64,000 nt of DNA, taken from contig NZ_QAOG01000006.1 of NCBI RefSeq assembly GCF_003050705.1, positions 124,001 through 188,000 on the forward strand. Reading direction: 5' to 3'. Shown here piece after piece: positions 56,825 to 64,000 of the stretch (position 1 is the stretch's first letter; each line of letters opens with the position of its first letter). A program made the translations under genes and the position numbers. The DNA is from Sphingomonas aurantiaca. Lineage in GTDB: Bacteria; Pseudomonadota; Alphaproteobacteria; Sphingomonadales; Sphingomonadaceae. Below the pieces are notes generated by a model that did not search any database, was not told where the DNA came from, and saw only the letters and a program-made list of their open reading frames with translations.

Positions 56825-57313
56825 ATGACCGATACACCAGAAACCACAGGCGCAATGCAGGTCGACGTGACCCTGGTGCGCCAGCTCGCCGAACTGCTCG
56901 ACACCACGCAGCTGACCGAGATCGAAGTCGAGGACGGCTCGCGCCGGATCCGCGTCGCGCGCAAGGCCGCGCAGGCGGCGCCCGTCGCGCATTACGCGCC
57001 CGCCCCCGCGGCGGCCCCCGTCTCCGCCCCGCTCGCGATCCCGCAGGCCGAGGTCGGCGCGTCGGCCCCAGCGACCAGCGCGAACGCGGTCAAGTCACCG
57101 ATGGTCGGCACCGTCTATCTCGCCGCCAACCCCGAGGCCAAGCCGTTCTCGACCATCGGCCAGAAGGTCAATGCGGGCGACACGCTGCTGATCATCGAGG
57201 CGATGAAGGTGATGAACACGATCGTCGCGCCTTCGGCCGGCACCGTCACCGCGATCCTCGTCGAGAACGGCCAGCCGGTCGAGTTCGATCAGCCGCTGGT
57301 CGTGGTGGAATAA
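56825..57313 (+). CDS. accB: Biotin carboxyl carrier protein of acetyl-CoA carboxylase
   Basis: Carries carboxybiotin between biotin carboxylase and the carboxyltransferase in fatty-acid synthesis. The 162-residue product has an N-terminal helical part ([20 protein letters not shown]), a Pro/Ala-rich linker (about residues 50-85), and a biotinyl domain whose EAMKVMN motif places the biotin lysine at residue 128. The TAA stop overlaps the accC ATG (TAATG), so the two subunits are co-translated. Bicarbonate could come from the carbonic anhydrase at 32169. Confidence 0.97.
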   Translation: MTDTPETTGAMQVDVTLVRQLAELLDTTQLTEIEVEDGSRRIRVARKAAQAAPVAHYAPAPAAAPVSAPLAIPQAEVGASAPATSANAVKSPMVGTVYLAANPEAKPFSTIGQKVNAGDTLLIIEAMKVMNTIVAPSAGTVTAILVENGQPVEFDQPLVVVE

Positions 57314-58665
57314 TGCCGCAAATCAAGAAGCTGCTCATTGCGAACCGCGGCGAGATCGCGCTGCGGATCCACCGTGCCTGCCATGAGATGGGCATCAAGA
57401 CGGTGGCGGTCCATTCGACCGCCGACGCCGATGCGATGCACGTCCGGCTCGCGGACGAAGCGATCTGCATCGGACCGCCATCGGCCACCGACAGCTATCT
57501 GAACATCCCCAACATCATCTCGGCCGCTGAAATCTCGGGCGCGGATGCGATCCATCCCGGCTACGGCTTCCTCAGCGAGAACGCACAGTTCGCCGAGATC
57601 GTCGAACTTCACAACATCCTGTTCGTCGGGCCGAAGCCCGAGCATATCCGCACCATGGGCGACAAGGTCCAGGCCAAGCGCACCGCGGGCGCGCTGGGGC
57701 TTCCGCTCGTCCCCGGCTCGGACGGCGCGATCAGCGACATCGCGGAAGCCAAGGCGATCGCCGAATCGATCGGCTATCCGGTGATCATCAAGGCGGCATC
57801 CGGCGGTGGTGGTCGCGGCATGAAGGTCGTCGCCGACGCCGAAGACCTCGAGACGCAGATGCAGCAGGCCGGCAGCGAGGCGAAGGCCGCGTTCGGCGAT
57901 GCCACCGTCTACATGGAAAAATACCTCGGCAATCCGCGGCATATCGAATTCCAGATCTTCGGCGACGGCAACGGCAACGCGATCCATCTGGGCGAGCGCG
58001 ACTGCTCGCTCCAGCGCCGCCACCAGAAGGTGCTCGAGGAAGCCCCCTCGCCGATCATCACCGCCGAGGAGCGCGAGCGGATGGGCGGGATCGTCGCCAA
58101 GGCGATGGCCGACATGGGCTATCGCGGCGCGGGGACGATCGAGTTCCTGTGGGAAGCGGGCGAATTTTACTTCATCGAGATGAACACCCGGCTTCAGGTC
58201 GAGCATCCGGTGACCGAGATGATCACCGGCCTCGATCTCGTGCGCGAACAGATCCGCGTCGCCGAGGGGCATCCGCTGACGCTGCGCCAGGAAGACGTGC
58301 AGTTCCGCGGCCATGCGATCGAATGCCGCATCAACGCCGAGGACCCGCGCACCTTCGCGCCGTCGCCGGGGCTGGTGAAGGTGTATCACGCACCCGGCGG
58401 GATGCATGTCCGCGTCGATAGCGGGCTGTATGCCGGCTACCGCGTGCCGCCCTACTACGACTCGATGATCGCCAAGCTGATCGTCTACGGCACGACCCGC
58501 CAGGGCGCGCTGCGGCGGTTGCGGCGCGCCCTCGAGGAGATGGTGATCGAGGGCGTCACGACGACGATCCCCTTGCACCGCGCGCTGCTCGACGATCCCG
58601 AGTTCCAGGAAGGCGCGTACACGATCAAGTGGCTGGAAGAGTGGCTCGCCAAGCAGGGAGCGTGA
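57313..58665 (+). CDS. accC: Biotin carboxylase subunit of acetyl-CoA carboxylase
   Basis: ATP-grasp enzyme that carboxylates biotin on AccB with bicarbonate. The 450 residues include [20 protein letters not shown], the glycine-rich loop [23 protein letters not shown] with the catalytic residues, the metal-binding [20 protein letters not shown] and [20 protein letters not shown], then [23 protein letters not shown] 57313 overlaps the accB stop. The length agrees with the family (about 447). Followed by a repeat, then arsC. Confidence 0.98.
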   Translation: MPQIKKLLIANRGEIALRIHRACHEMGIKTVAVHSTADADAMHVRLADEAICIGPPSATDSYLNIPNIISAAEISGADAIHPGYGFLSENAQFAEIVELHNILFVGPKPEHIRTMGDKVQAKRTAGALGLPLVPGSDGAISDIAEAKAIAESIGYPVIIKAASGGGGRGMKVVADAEDLETQMQQAGSEAKAAFGDATVYMEKYLGNPRHIEFQIFGDGNGNAIHLGERDCSLQRRHQKVLEEAPSPIITAEERERMGGIVAKAMADMGYRGAGTIEFLWEAGEFYFIEMNTRLQVEHPVTEMITGLDLVREQIRVAEGHPLTLRQEDVQFRGHAIECRINAEDPRTFAPSPGLVKVYHAPGGMHVRVDSGLYAGYRVPPYYDSMIAKLIVYGTTRQGALRRLRRALEEMVIEGVTTTIPLHRALLDDPEFQEGAYTIKWLEEWLAKQGA

Positions 58666-58691
58666 CGGCCCAGCCGCCCTGCACCCACCTA

Positions 58692-58780
58692 CCCGTCATT
58701 CCAGCGAAAGCTGGGATATCCCGCTTGGTTTGCGGTGCGACCCGAACGGTGAGATCCCAGCTTTCGCTGGGGTGACGGGC
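58692..58780. repeat. Paired-hairpin repeat (GTCATTCCAGCGAAAGCTGG type) between accC and arsC
   Basis: The left arm is CCCGTCATTCCAGCGAAAGC followed by TGGGATATC. The right arm (58751-58780) is GAGATCCCAGCTTTCGCTGG followed by GGTGACGGGC. Stem TCCAGC/GCTGGG and loop GAAA keep the architecture of the other subtypes with a different stem sequence. Confidence 0.75.
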
Positions 58781-58804
58781 GCAAACGACGATAACGGAGC
58801 ATTC

Positions 58805-59140
58805 GTGAAGGCGACGATCTACCACAACCCACGCTGCTCCAAGTCACGCGAGGCGCTCGCGTTGCTCCAAGACGCGGGTGCTGACGTCACGATCGTCGAA
58901 TATCTGAAGACTCCCCCCTCCCGCGCGGACCTCGTCCGACTGTATGACCGCGCGGGAATGACGCCGCGCCAGGGCCTGCGCATGGCGGAAGACGGCGCCA
59001 AGGCGGTCAAGCACGGCGATGCCGAGGCCATCCTCGACGCGATGATGATTGATCCGTTGCTGATCGAGCGCCCGCTGGTCGAGACCGACAAGGGTGTACG
59101 CCTCGGCCGCCCGATCGCACGACTGCACGAGATCCTGTGA
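58805..59140 (+). CDS. ArsC-family glutaredoxin-type arsenate reductase
   Basis: Thioredoxin-fold reductase of the ArsC/Spx family, 111 residues. The N-terminus reads ATIYHNPRCSKSREALALLQ, with the single catalytic cysteine in NPRCSKS and the following residues as in glutaredoxin-coupled arsenate reductases. The C-terminal part holds LIERPLVETDKGVRLGRP, the ArsC arginine loop. A GTG start at 58805 is used. No arsenic-resistance genes (arsB, acr3, arsR) are adjacent, so the in vivo substrate may differ. Its stop touches a 63-codon open frame that runs exactly to glnB. Confidence 0.88.
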   Translation: MKATIYHNPRCSKSREALALLQDAGADVTIVEYLKTPPSRADLVRLYDRAGMTPRQGLRMAEDGAKAVKHGDAEAILDAMMIDPLLIERPLVETDKGVRLGRPIARLHEIL

Positions 59141-59201
59141 TCGATACCCCTGCCCTCGCATTGCGCACGCTCCCAGCAGATGCCGCAATTTCGGGCAGTG
59201 A

Positions 59202-59663
<462 letters not shown>

Positions 59664-59695
59664 TTCAGATCCACGCATACGGCGTTGACGCCGAG

Positions 59696-59747
59696 TGACG
59701 ACATCGTCATTTGACGCGGCGCAACATTGTGTGGAAATCACGTTCCA
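59696..59747. promoter_or_regulatory. Two dyads in the glnB-glnA gap
   Basis: TGACGACATCGTCA (59696-59709) is a near-perfect palindrome with a two-base centre, and TGGAA-ATCACG-TTCCA (59732-59747) is a second inverted repeat. They lie 60-110 bases before the glnA ATG and may mark a separate glnA promoter with its own regulator. Neither is a site I can name. Confidence 0.35.
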
Positions 59748-59806
59748 TACCGCAATTAGATTCCCCGCATGACGCGGTGGAAGTCTCAAAACGAAGGGCA
59801 AGCATC

Positions 59807-61219
59807 ATGGCGAATTCGGCCTCCGACGTTCTCAATATGATCAAGGACCAGGAGATCGAGTGGGTCGATCTGCGGTTCACTGATCCCAAGGGCAAGTGGC
59901 AGCACCTCACGATGGTCGCCAGCCTGATCGGCGAAGACGAGCTGACCGACGGCCTGATGTTCGACGGCTCGTCGATCGAGGGCTGGAAGGCGATCAACGA
60001 GAGCGACATGACGCTCAAGCCCGATCTCGACGCGGTCTATGTCGATCCGTTCTCGGCGACGCCGATGATGATCCTGATCTGCGACATCGCCGATCCGTCG
60101 ACGGGCGAGTTGTACGCGCGCGATCCGCGCTCGACCGCCAAGCGCGCCGAAGCGTATCTGTTGACGACCGGCGTCGGCGACACCGTCTATGTCGGCCCCG
60201 AAGCCGAATTCTTCATGTTCGACGACGTCCGCTTCGAGAACAGCTATTCGACGAGCTATTACAAGATCGACGACATCGAGCTGCCGGGCAATTCGGGTCG
60301 CGAATATGAGGGCGGCAATCTCGGCCACCGTCCGCGCGCCAAGGGCGGCTATTTCCCCGTCGCGCCGGTCGACAGCGCGGTCGACATCCGCGGCGAGATG
60401 GTCTCGACGATGATCGAGATGGGCCTGCCGTGCGACAAGCATCATCACGAGGTCGCGGCCGCGCAGCATGAGCTGGGCCTGACCTTCGGCACGCTGACGC
60501 AGACTGCGGATCGCATGCAGATCTACAAGTATGTCGTCCATCAGGTCGCGCATGCGTACGGCAAGACGGCGACATTCATGCCCAAGCCGATCAAGGAAGA
60601 TAACGGCTCGGGGATGCACACGCACTTCTCGATCTGGGAGGGCAAGACCCCGCTGTTCGCCGGCAACGGCTATGCGGGTCTGTCCGACATGTGCCTGTAT
60701 TTCATCGGCGGCATCATCAAGCACGCCAAGGCGGTCAACGCGTTCACCAACCCGACGACCAACAGCTACAAGCGCCTCGTCCCCGGCTACGAAGCGCCCG
60801 TGTTGCTCGCCTATTCGGCACGCAACCGCTCGGCATCGTGCCGCATTCCGTACGGCACCGGCCCCAAGGCGAAGCGCGTCGAAGTGCGTTTCCCGGACGC
60901 ACTGGCGAACCCCTACCTCGCCTACGCGGCGCTGATGATGGCCGGCATGGACGGCATCCTGAACAAGATCCATCCGGGTGAAGCGATGGACAAGAACCTG
61001 TACGACCTGCCGCCGGCAGAACTCGCCCAGGTCCCGACCGTCGCGGGTTCGCTCCGCGAGGCGCTCGACTGCCTGCTCGCCGATCACGACTTCCTGCTGA
61101 AGGGCGACGTGTTCTCGAAGGACCAGATCGAGAGCTATGTCGAGATCAAGCGCGCCGAAGTCGCCCGCTGGGAAATGACGCCGAGTCCGGTCGAGTATGA
61201 CATGTACTACAGCGGCTGA
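59807..61219 (+). CDS. glnA: Glutamine synthetase, type I
   Basis: Joins ammonia to glutamate using ATP; the central ammonium-assimilating enzyme. The 470-residue product has DGSSIEGW (beta-grasp), GPEAEFFMF and [14 protein letters not shown] (metal ligands), [11 protein letters not shown] (ATP), the flap region [17 protein letters not shown] and NRSASCRIP. The adenylylation site NLYDLPPAE places the modified tyrosine at residue 399, so it is a GSI-beta enzyme open to control by GlnE. ATG 59807 is preceded by GAAGGGC. Its 3' end runs straight into a chain of hairpins. Confidence 0.98.
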   Translation: MANSASDVLNMIKDQEIEWVDLRFTDPKGKWQHLTMVASLIGEDELTDGLMFDGSSIEGWKAINESDMTLKPDLDAVYVDPFSATPMMILICDIADPSTGELYARDPRSTAKRAEAYLLTTGVGDTVYVGPEAEFFMFDDVRFENSYSTSYYKIDDIELPGNSGREYEGGNLGHRPRAKGGYFPVAPVDSAVDIRGEMVSTMIEMGLPCDKHHHEVAAAQHELGLTFGTLTQTADRMQIYKYVVHQVAHAYGKTATFMPKPIKEDNGSGMHTHFSIWEGKTPLFAGNGYAGLSDMCLYFIGGIIKHAKAVNAFTNPTTNSYKRLVPGYEAPVLLAYSARNRSASCRIPYGTGPKAKRVEVRFPDALANPYLAYAALMMAGMDGILNKIHPGEAMDKNLYDLPPAELAQVPTVAGSLREALDCLLADHDFLLKGDVFSKDQIESYVEIKRAEVARWEMTPSPVEYDMYYSG

Positions 61220-61309
61220 GCTGCCGTGCCGGCAGCGGTGCGCAAAAGCGCACAGCCGCTGTCGGCCGGCGTCGCAAGTAGCGACGACCGACGGCGTGGC
61301 TTCGCCACG
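61220..61309 (+). other. Chain of hairpins directly after glnA
   Basis: Four perfect stems occur in 90 bases. They are GCTGCCG-TGC-CGGCAGC (61220-61236), GTGCGC-AAAA-GCGCAC (61238-61253), CGTCGC-AAGTA-GCGACG (61270-61286) and CGTGGC-TTC-GCCACG (61295-61309). The terminator at 61325 makes a fifth. The first stem abuts the stop codon. Such a structured 3' end could be stable on its own and act as a small RNA. Confidence 0.5.
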
Positions 61310-61324
61310 ACGTTGACTGACAAG

Positions 61325-61358
61325 AGGGCGTCCGGAGCGATCCGGGCGCCCTTCTTCG
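61325..61358 (+). terminator. Terminator of glnA
   Basis: AGGGCGTCCGGA, loop GCGA, then TCCGGGCGCCCT form a 12-pair stem with a G/T pair, followed by TCTTCGTT. Position and shape fit an intrinsic terminator, although the T-run is broken. The remaining 160 bases before aceA (61359-61518) hold no feature I recognise other than the promoter region for aceA. Confidence 0.7.
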
Positions 61359-61518
61359 TTGTACCGCCTCCAACTACCGCGCTCTGTAATCTTCTTTACA
61401 CTACGACAGCAGCAAAACCGTTCGGGTGACATCAACACCCCGTGGCTGCGTGGATTCCTCACCGCCACCCGTGTCAACAACCCTACACGACGATCAACGC
61501 AGCAGCGAAGGATCGCCC

Positions 61519-63114
61519 ATGACCTACCAGACGCATATCGCCCAGATGACCACGCTCATCGCCGACCAGAACGGCACCTGGGACGCGATTTCGCCCGAAT
61601 CGGTCGCGCGGATGCGGCTCCAGAACCGCTTCGCCACCGGCCTCGACATCGCGCGCTACACCGCCGCGATCATGCGCAAGGACATGGCCGCCTATGATGC
61701 GGATCCGGCGAACTACACCCAGTCGCTCGGCTGCTGGCACGGGTTCATCGCGCAGCAGAAGATGATTAGCATCAAGAAGCATTTCGGCACCACCGACCGC
61801 CGCTACCTCTACCTCTCGGGCTGGATGGTCGCCGCGATGCGCAGTGAGTTCGGCCCCCTGCCCGACCAGTCGATGCACGAGAAGACCAGCGTCCCGGCAC
61901 TGATCGAGGAACTCTACACCTTCCTGCGCCAGGCCGATGCGCGCGAGCTCGGCATGATGTTCCGCGACGTCGACACCGCGCGCGCCGCAGGGAATGCGAT
62001 CGAGGAGCAGCGCCTGCTCAACGCGATCGAGAACCACCAGACTCACGTCGTGCCGATCATCGCCGACATCGACGCGGGCTTCGGCAATGCGGAGGCCACC
62101 TACCTGCTCGCACGAAAGATGATCGAGGCGGGTGCCTGCGCGCTGCAGATCGAGAACCAGGTGAGCGATGAGAAGCAGTGCGGCCATCAGGACGGCAAGG
62201 TCACCGTCCCGCATGAGGACTTCCTCGCGAAGGTCCGCGCGTGCCGCTACGCGTTCCTCGAGCTGGGCGTCGAGGACGGGATCATCGTCACGCGCACCGA
62301 CTCGCTCGGCGCGGGGCTCACCAAGCAGATCGCGGTCAGCAAGACGGCGGGCGACCTGGGCGACCAGTATAATTCGTATCTCGATTGCGAGGAGATCGAC
62401 CCCGCCACCGCGCAGAATGGCGACGTCATCCTCAACCGCGACGGCAAGCTGCTGCGTCCGAAGCGCCTGCCCTCCAACCTGTTCCAGTTCCGCGCGGGCA
62501 CGGGCGAGGATCGCTGCGTGATGGATTGCATCGCGAGCCTACAGAACGGCGCCGACCTGCTCTGGATCGAGACCGAGAAGCCGCACATCGAACAGATCGC
62601 CGGCATGGTCGACCGCATCCGCGCGGTGATCCCGAACGCAAAGCTCGTCTACAACAACTCGCCGAGCTTCAACTGGACGCTGAACTTCCGCCAGCAAGTC
62701 TTTGACGCGTGGCGTGAATCGGGTCGCGACGTGTCGGCGTATGACCGCGCGCGCCTGATGAGCGTCGACTATGACGGCACGCCGCTGGGCGACGAGGCGG
62801 ACGAGCGCATCCGCACCTTCCAGGCGGATTCGGCCAAGCGTGCCGGCATCTTCCATCACCTGATCACACTGCCGACCTATCACACCGCGTCACTCTCGAC
62901 CGACAATCTCGCCAAGGAGTATTTCGGCGACGCCGGGATGCTCGGCTATGTGAAGGGCGTCCAGCGCAAGGAAATCCGCGAGGGCATCGCCTGCGTCAAG
63001 CATCAGAACATGTCGGGCTCCGACCTCGGCGACGATCACAAGGAGTATTTCGCGGGGGAGGCCGCGCTGAAGGCCGGCGGCGTGCACAATACGATGAACC
63101 AGTTCGCCGCCTGA
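61519..63114 (+). CDS. aceA: Isocitrate lyase
   Basis: Cleaves isocitrate to succinate and glyoxylate in the glyoxylate shunt, needed for growth on acetate and fatty acids. The 531-residue length marks the larger bacterial subtype (as in Pseudomonas) rather than the about 430-residue E. coli type. Catalytic blocks: SGWMVAAM, IIADIDAGFGN (metal), IENQVSDEKQCGHQDGK with the active cysteine at 221 in the KxCGH-type loop, RTDSLGA, and WIETEKPHIEQI. The C-terminus ends NQFAA. ATG 61519. Malate synthase is not in the window. Complements pckA in gluconeogenic growth. Confidence 0.96.
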   Translation: MTYQTHIAQMTTLIADQNGTWDAISPESVARMRLQNRFATGLDIARYTAAIMRKDMAAYDADPANYTQSLGCWHGFIAQQKMISIKKHFGTTDRRYLYLSGWMVAAMRSEFGPLPDQSMHEKTSVPALIEELYTFLRQADARELGMMFRDVDTARAAGNAIEEQRLLNAIENHQTHVVPIIADIDAGFGNAEATYLLARKMIEAGACALQIENQVSDEKQCGHQDGKVTVPHEDFLAKVRACRYAFLELGVEDGIIVTRTDSLGAGLTKQIAVSKTAGDLGDQYNSYLDCEEIDPATAQNGDVILNRDGKLLRPKRLPSNLFQFRAGTGEDRCVMDCIASLQNGADLLWIETEKPHIEQIAGMVDRIRAVIPNAKLVYNNSPSFNWTLNFRQQVFDAWRESGRDVSAYDRARLMSVDYDGTPLGDEADERIRTFQADSAKRAGIFHHLITLPTYHTASLSTDNLAKEYFGDAGMLGYVKGVQRKEIREGIACVKHQNMSGSDLGDDHKEYFAGEAALKAGGVHNTMNQFAA

Positions 63115-63122
63115 TCTACGGA

Positions 63123-63188
63123 CCGGAGCGCAAGCTCCGGCCCTGACCTCGCAGCGGCGCACTGGTCGTCGACCGACTGTGCCGCTGC
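63123..63188 (+). terminator. Two hairpins after aceA
   Basis: CCGGAGC-GCAA-GCTCCGG (63123-63140) is a perfect stem with a GNRA loop. A longer one pairs GCAGCGGCGCA (63151-63161) with TGTGCCGCTGC (63178-63188), with GGTCG/CGACC pairing inside. They lie nine bases after the aceA stop and likely end or protect its transcript. Confidence 0.55.
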
Positions 63189-63296
63189 CGGGATATACGA
63201 CAGCGCTTCGTACCGAACATGAACAAAATGTCATTTTCGGGGTTCCGCCACCCAAGTCGGCCGTTTAGGAGACGCGCTTCAAAGGGTGGCAAGGTG

Positions 63297-64000
63297 ATGA
63301 TGCGGAAGGTGAAATTTCTTCCCGTGGCGATGTGCCTGCCGATATTGGCCGCGTGCAACCGTCACCAATCGACGCTCGCCCCGTTCGGCGAGGAGGCGGA
63401 CAAGGTTCGCTCGATCGCGATCGTGCTGGTCGTCGGTTCGGTTATCCTTGCCGCCGGTCTCGCGCTGCTCATGCGCCACGCGATGCGCGCGCCCGAAGGC
63501 CGGCTCACGCACAAGGGCGGGATGAAGCTGGTGCTGTGGCTCGGCGGAATCGGCCCGTCGATCCTGCTGCTCGGCCTGCTGCTCTATGCGCTGCCGGCGA
63601 TGCGGCCGATCCCGGTCGCGGATACCGATCTGCGGATCGGTGTCGAGGGCGAGCAATTCTGGTGGCGGGTCCGCTACGCGCCGCCCGGCGGACCGTTGGT
63701 CGAGTCCGCGAACGAACTCCGCCTGCCGGTCGGCCGCACCGTCGAACTGTCGCTGCGCGGCACCGACGTCATTCACAGCTTCTGGGTGCCGGGCCTCGCG
63801 GGCAAGATGGACATGATCCCCGGCCGCACCAACCGCCTCATCGTCCGCGCGACCAAGGCGGGGACGTATCGCGGCGTCTGTGCCGAGTTCTGCGGGCTGG
63901 GCCATGCGCTGATGGCGTTCGACGTCGTCGCGATGGAGCCCGCCGCGTTCGAGCGCTGGCTCGCCGCACAGGCGCGACCTGCGACGCCGACCGCATCGCC
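63297..64000 (+). CDS. Cytochrome c oxidase subunit II (partial, C-terminus off the window)
   Basis: Electron-entry subunit of a haem-copper oxidase in the inner membrane. The visible 234 residues start MMRKVKFLPVAMCLPILAAC, a lipoprotein signal with cysteine at residue 20. Two helices follow (SIAIVLVVGSVILAAGLALLM and LVLWLGGIGPSILLLGLLLY), then a cupredoxin domain. All CuA ligands are present: the histidine in DVIHSFWVPG, and CAEFCGLGHALM with two cysteines, histidine and methionine. This makes it a cytochrome c oxidase rather than a quinol oxidase of the CyoA type. ATG 63297 or 63300. The rest of the operon should lie to the right. Confidence 0.92.
   Translation, partial: MMRKVKFLPVAMCLPILAACNRHQSTLAPFGEEADKVRSIAIVLVVGSVILAAGLALLMRHAMRAPEGRLTHKGGMKLVLWLGGIGPSILLLGLLLYALPAMRPIPVADTDLRIGVEGEQFWWRVRYAPPGGPLVESANELRLPVGRTVELSLRGTDVIHSFWVPGLAGKMDMIPGRTNRLIVRATKAGTYRGVCAEFCGLGHALMAFDVVAMEPAAFERWLAAQARPATPTAS

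Noticed and set aside
58805..59140. Arsenic-resistance operon
   Set aside because: Only the ArsC-like protein is present; no arsenite pump, regulator or methyltransferase is nearby.

Overview
The window is a compact, GC-rich stretch of chromosome from an alphaproteobacterium, most likely a Sphingomonas or close relative (Sphingomonadales). The grounds are the chvI-chvG-hprK-rapZ run beside pckA, the dusB-ntrB-ntrC-ntrY-ntrX-hfq-hflX-mazG order, a fused ThiS-ThiG, a fused IspD-IspF, and an Hfq made of two Sm domains in one chain, which I associate with sphingomonads. Sixty protein genes are supported. I see no tRNA, rRNA, CRISPR array, insertion sequence or prophage. Almost everything is housekeeping, tightly packed, with many 1- or 4-base start/stop overlaps.

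Layout. 1-3429 (minus): rapZ (cut by the window edge), a minimal hprK, and the ChvG/ChvI two-component system, divergent from pckA (3622-5247). 5381-6822: NfeD and SPFH membrane proteins. 6927-10414: guaB, an RsmB-type methyltransferase and a TPR protein. 10590-16258 (minus): the envelope operon lptD-surA-pdxA-rsmA. 16400-19459: pepA, holC, ndk and a GNAT acetyltransferase. 19624-22268 (minus): a membrane protein, an MmcQ/YjbR protein, purN and purM. 22330-27923: a DUF2066-like exported protein, hda, ppk1 and ppx. 27978-29446 (minus): an I78 inhibitor and rnd. 29538-32164: aspS and ppk2. 32169-36534: carbonic anhydrase, lipA, ratA, cinA C-domain, an exported protein and ispDF.

36626-46488 is a nitrogen and RNA-regulation block: dusB, NtrBC, NtrYX, tandem-domain Hfq, HflX and MazG. 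46745-51011 is a three-gene Att-like ABC export operon (ATPase, fused permease, lipocalin-like AttH) behind an unusually AT-rich leader. Then come an MFS transporter, fhs, a HAD phosphatase, CsbD, thiSG, aroQ, accBC, arsC, glnB-glnA, aceA and the start of a CuA-type cytochrome c oxidase subunit II.

Connections. NtrC has the GAFTGA loop that contacts sigma-54, and a well-spaced sigma-54 promoter lies before glnB-glnA, so the window holds both a regulator and a probable target. NtrX has lost that loop. PckA and AceA support growth on C2/C4 substrates, next to the HprK/RapZ/ChvIG module. PPK1, PPX and PPK2 form a polyphosphate set. A family of paired hairpin repeats, whose stems differ in sequence but keep pairing, sits only at gene 3' ends. 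Together with the tandem Hfq, the NtrX loop loss, a 30-base perfect palindrome between carbonic anhydrase and lipA, and a chain of hairpins after glnA, these are the main points worth a second look.
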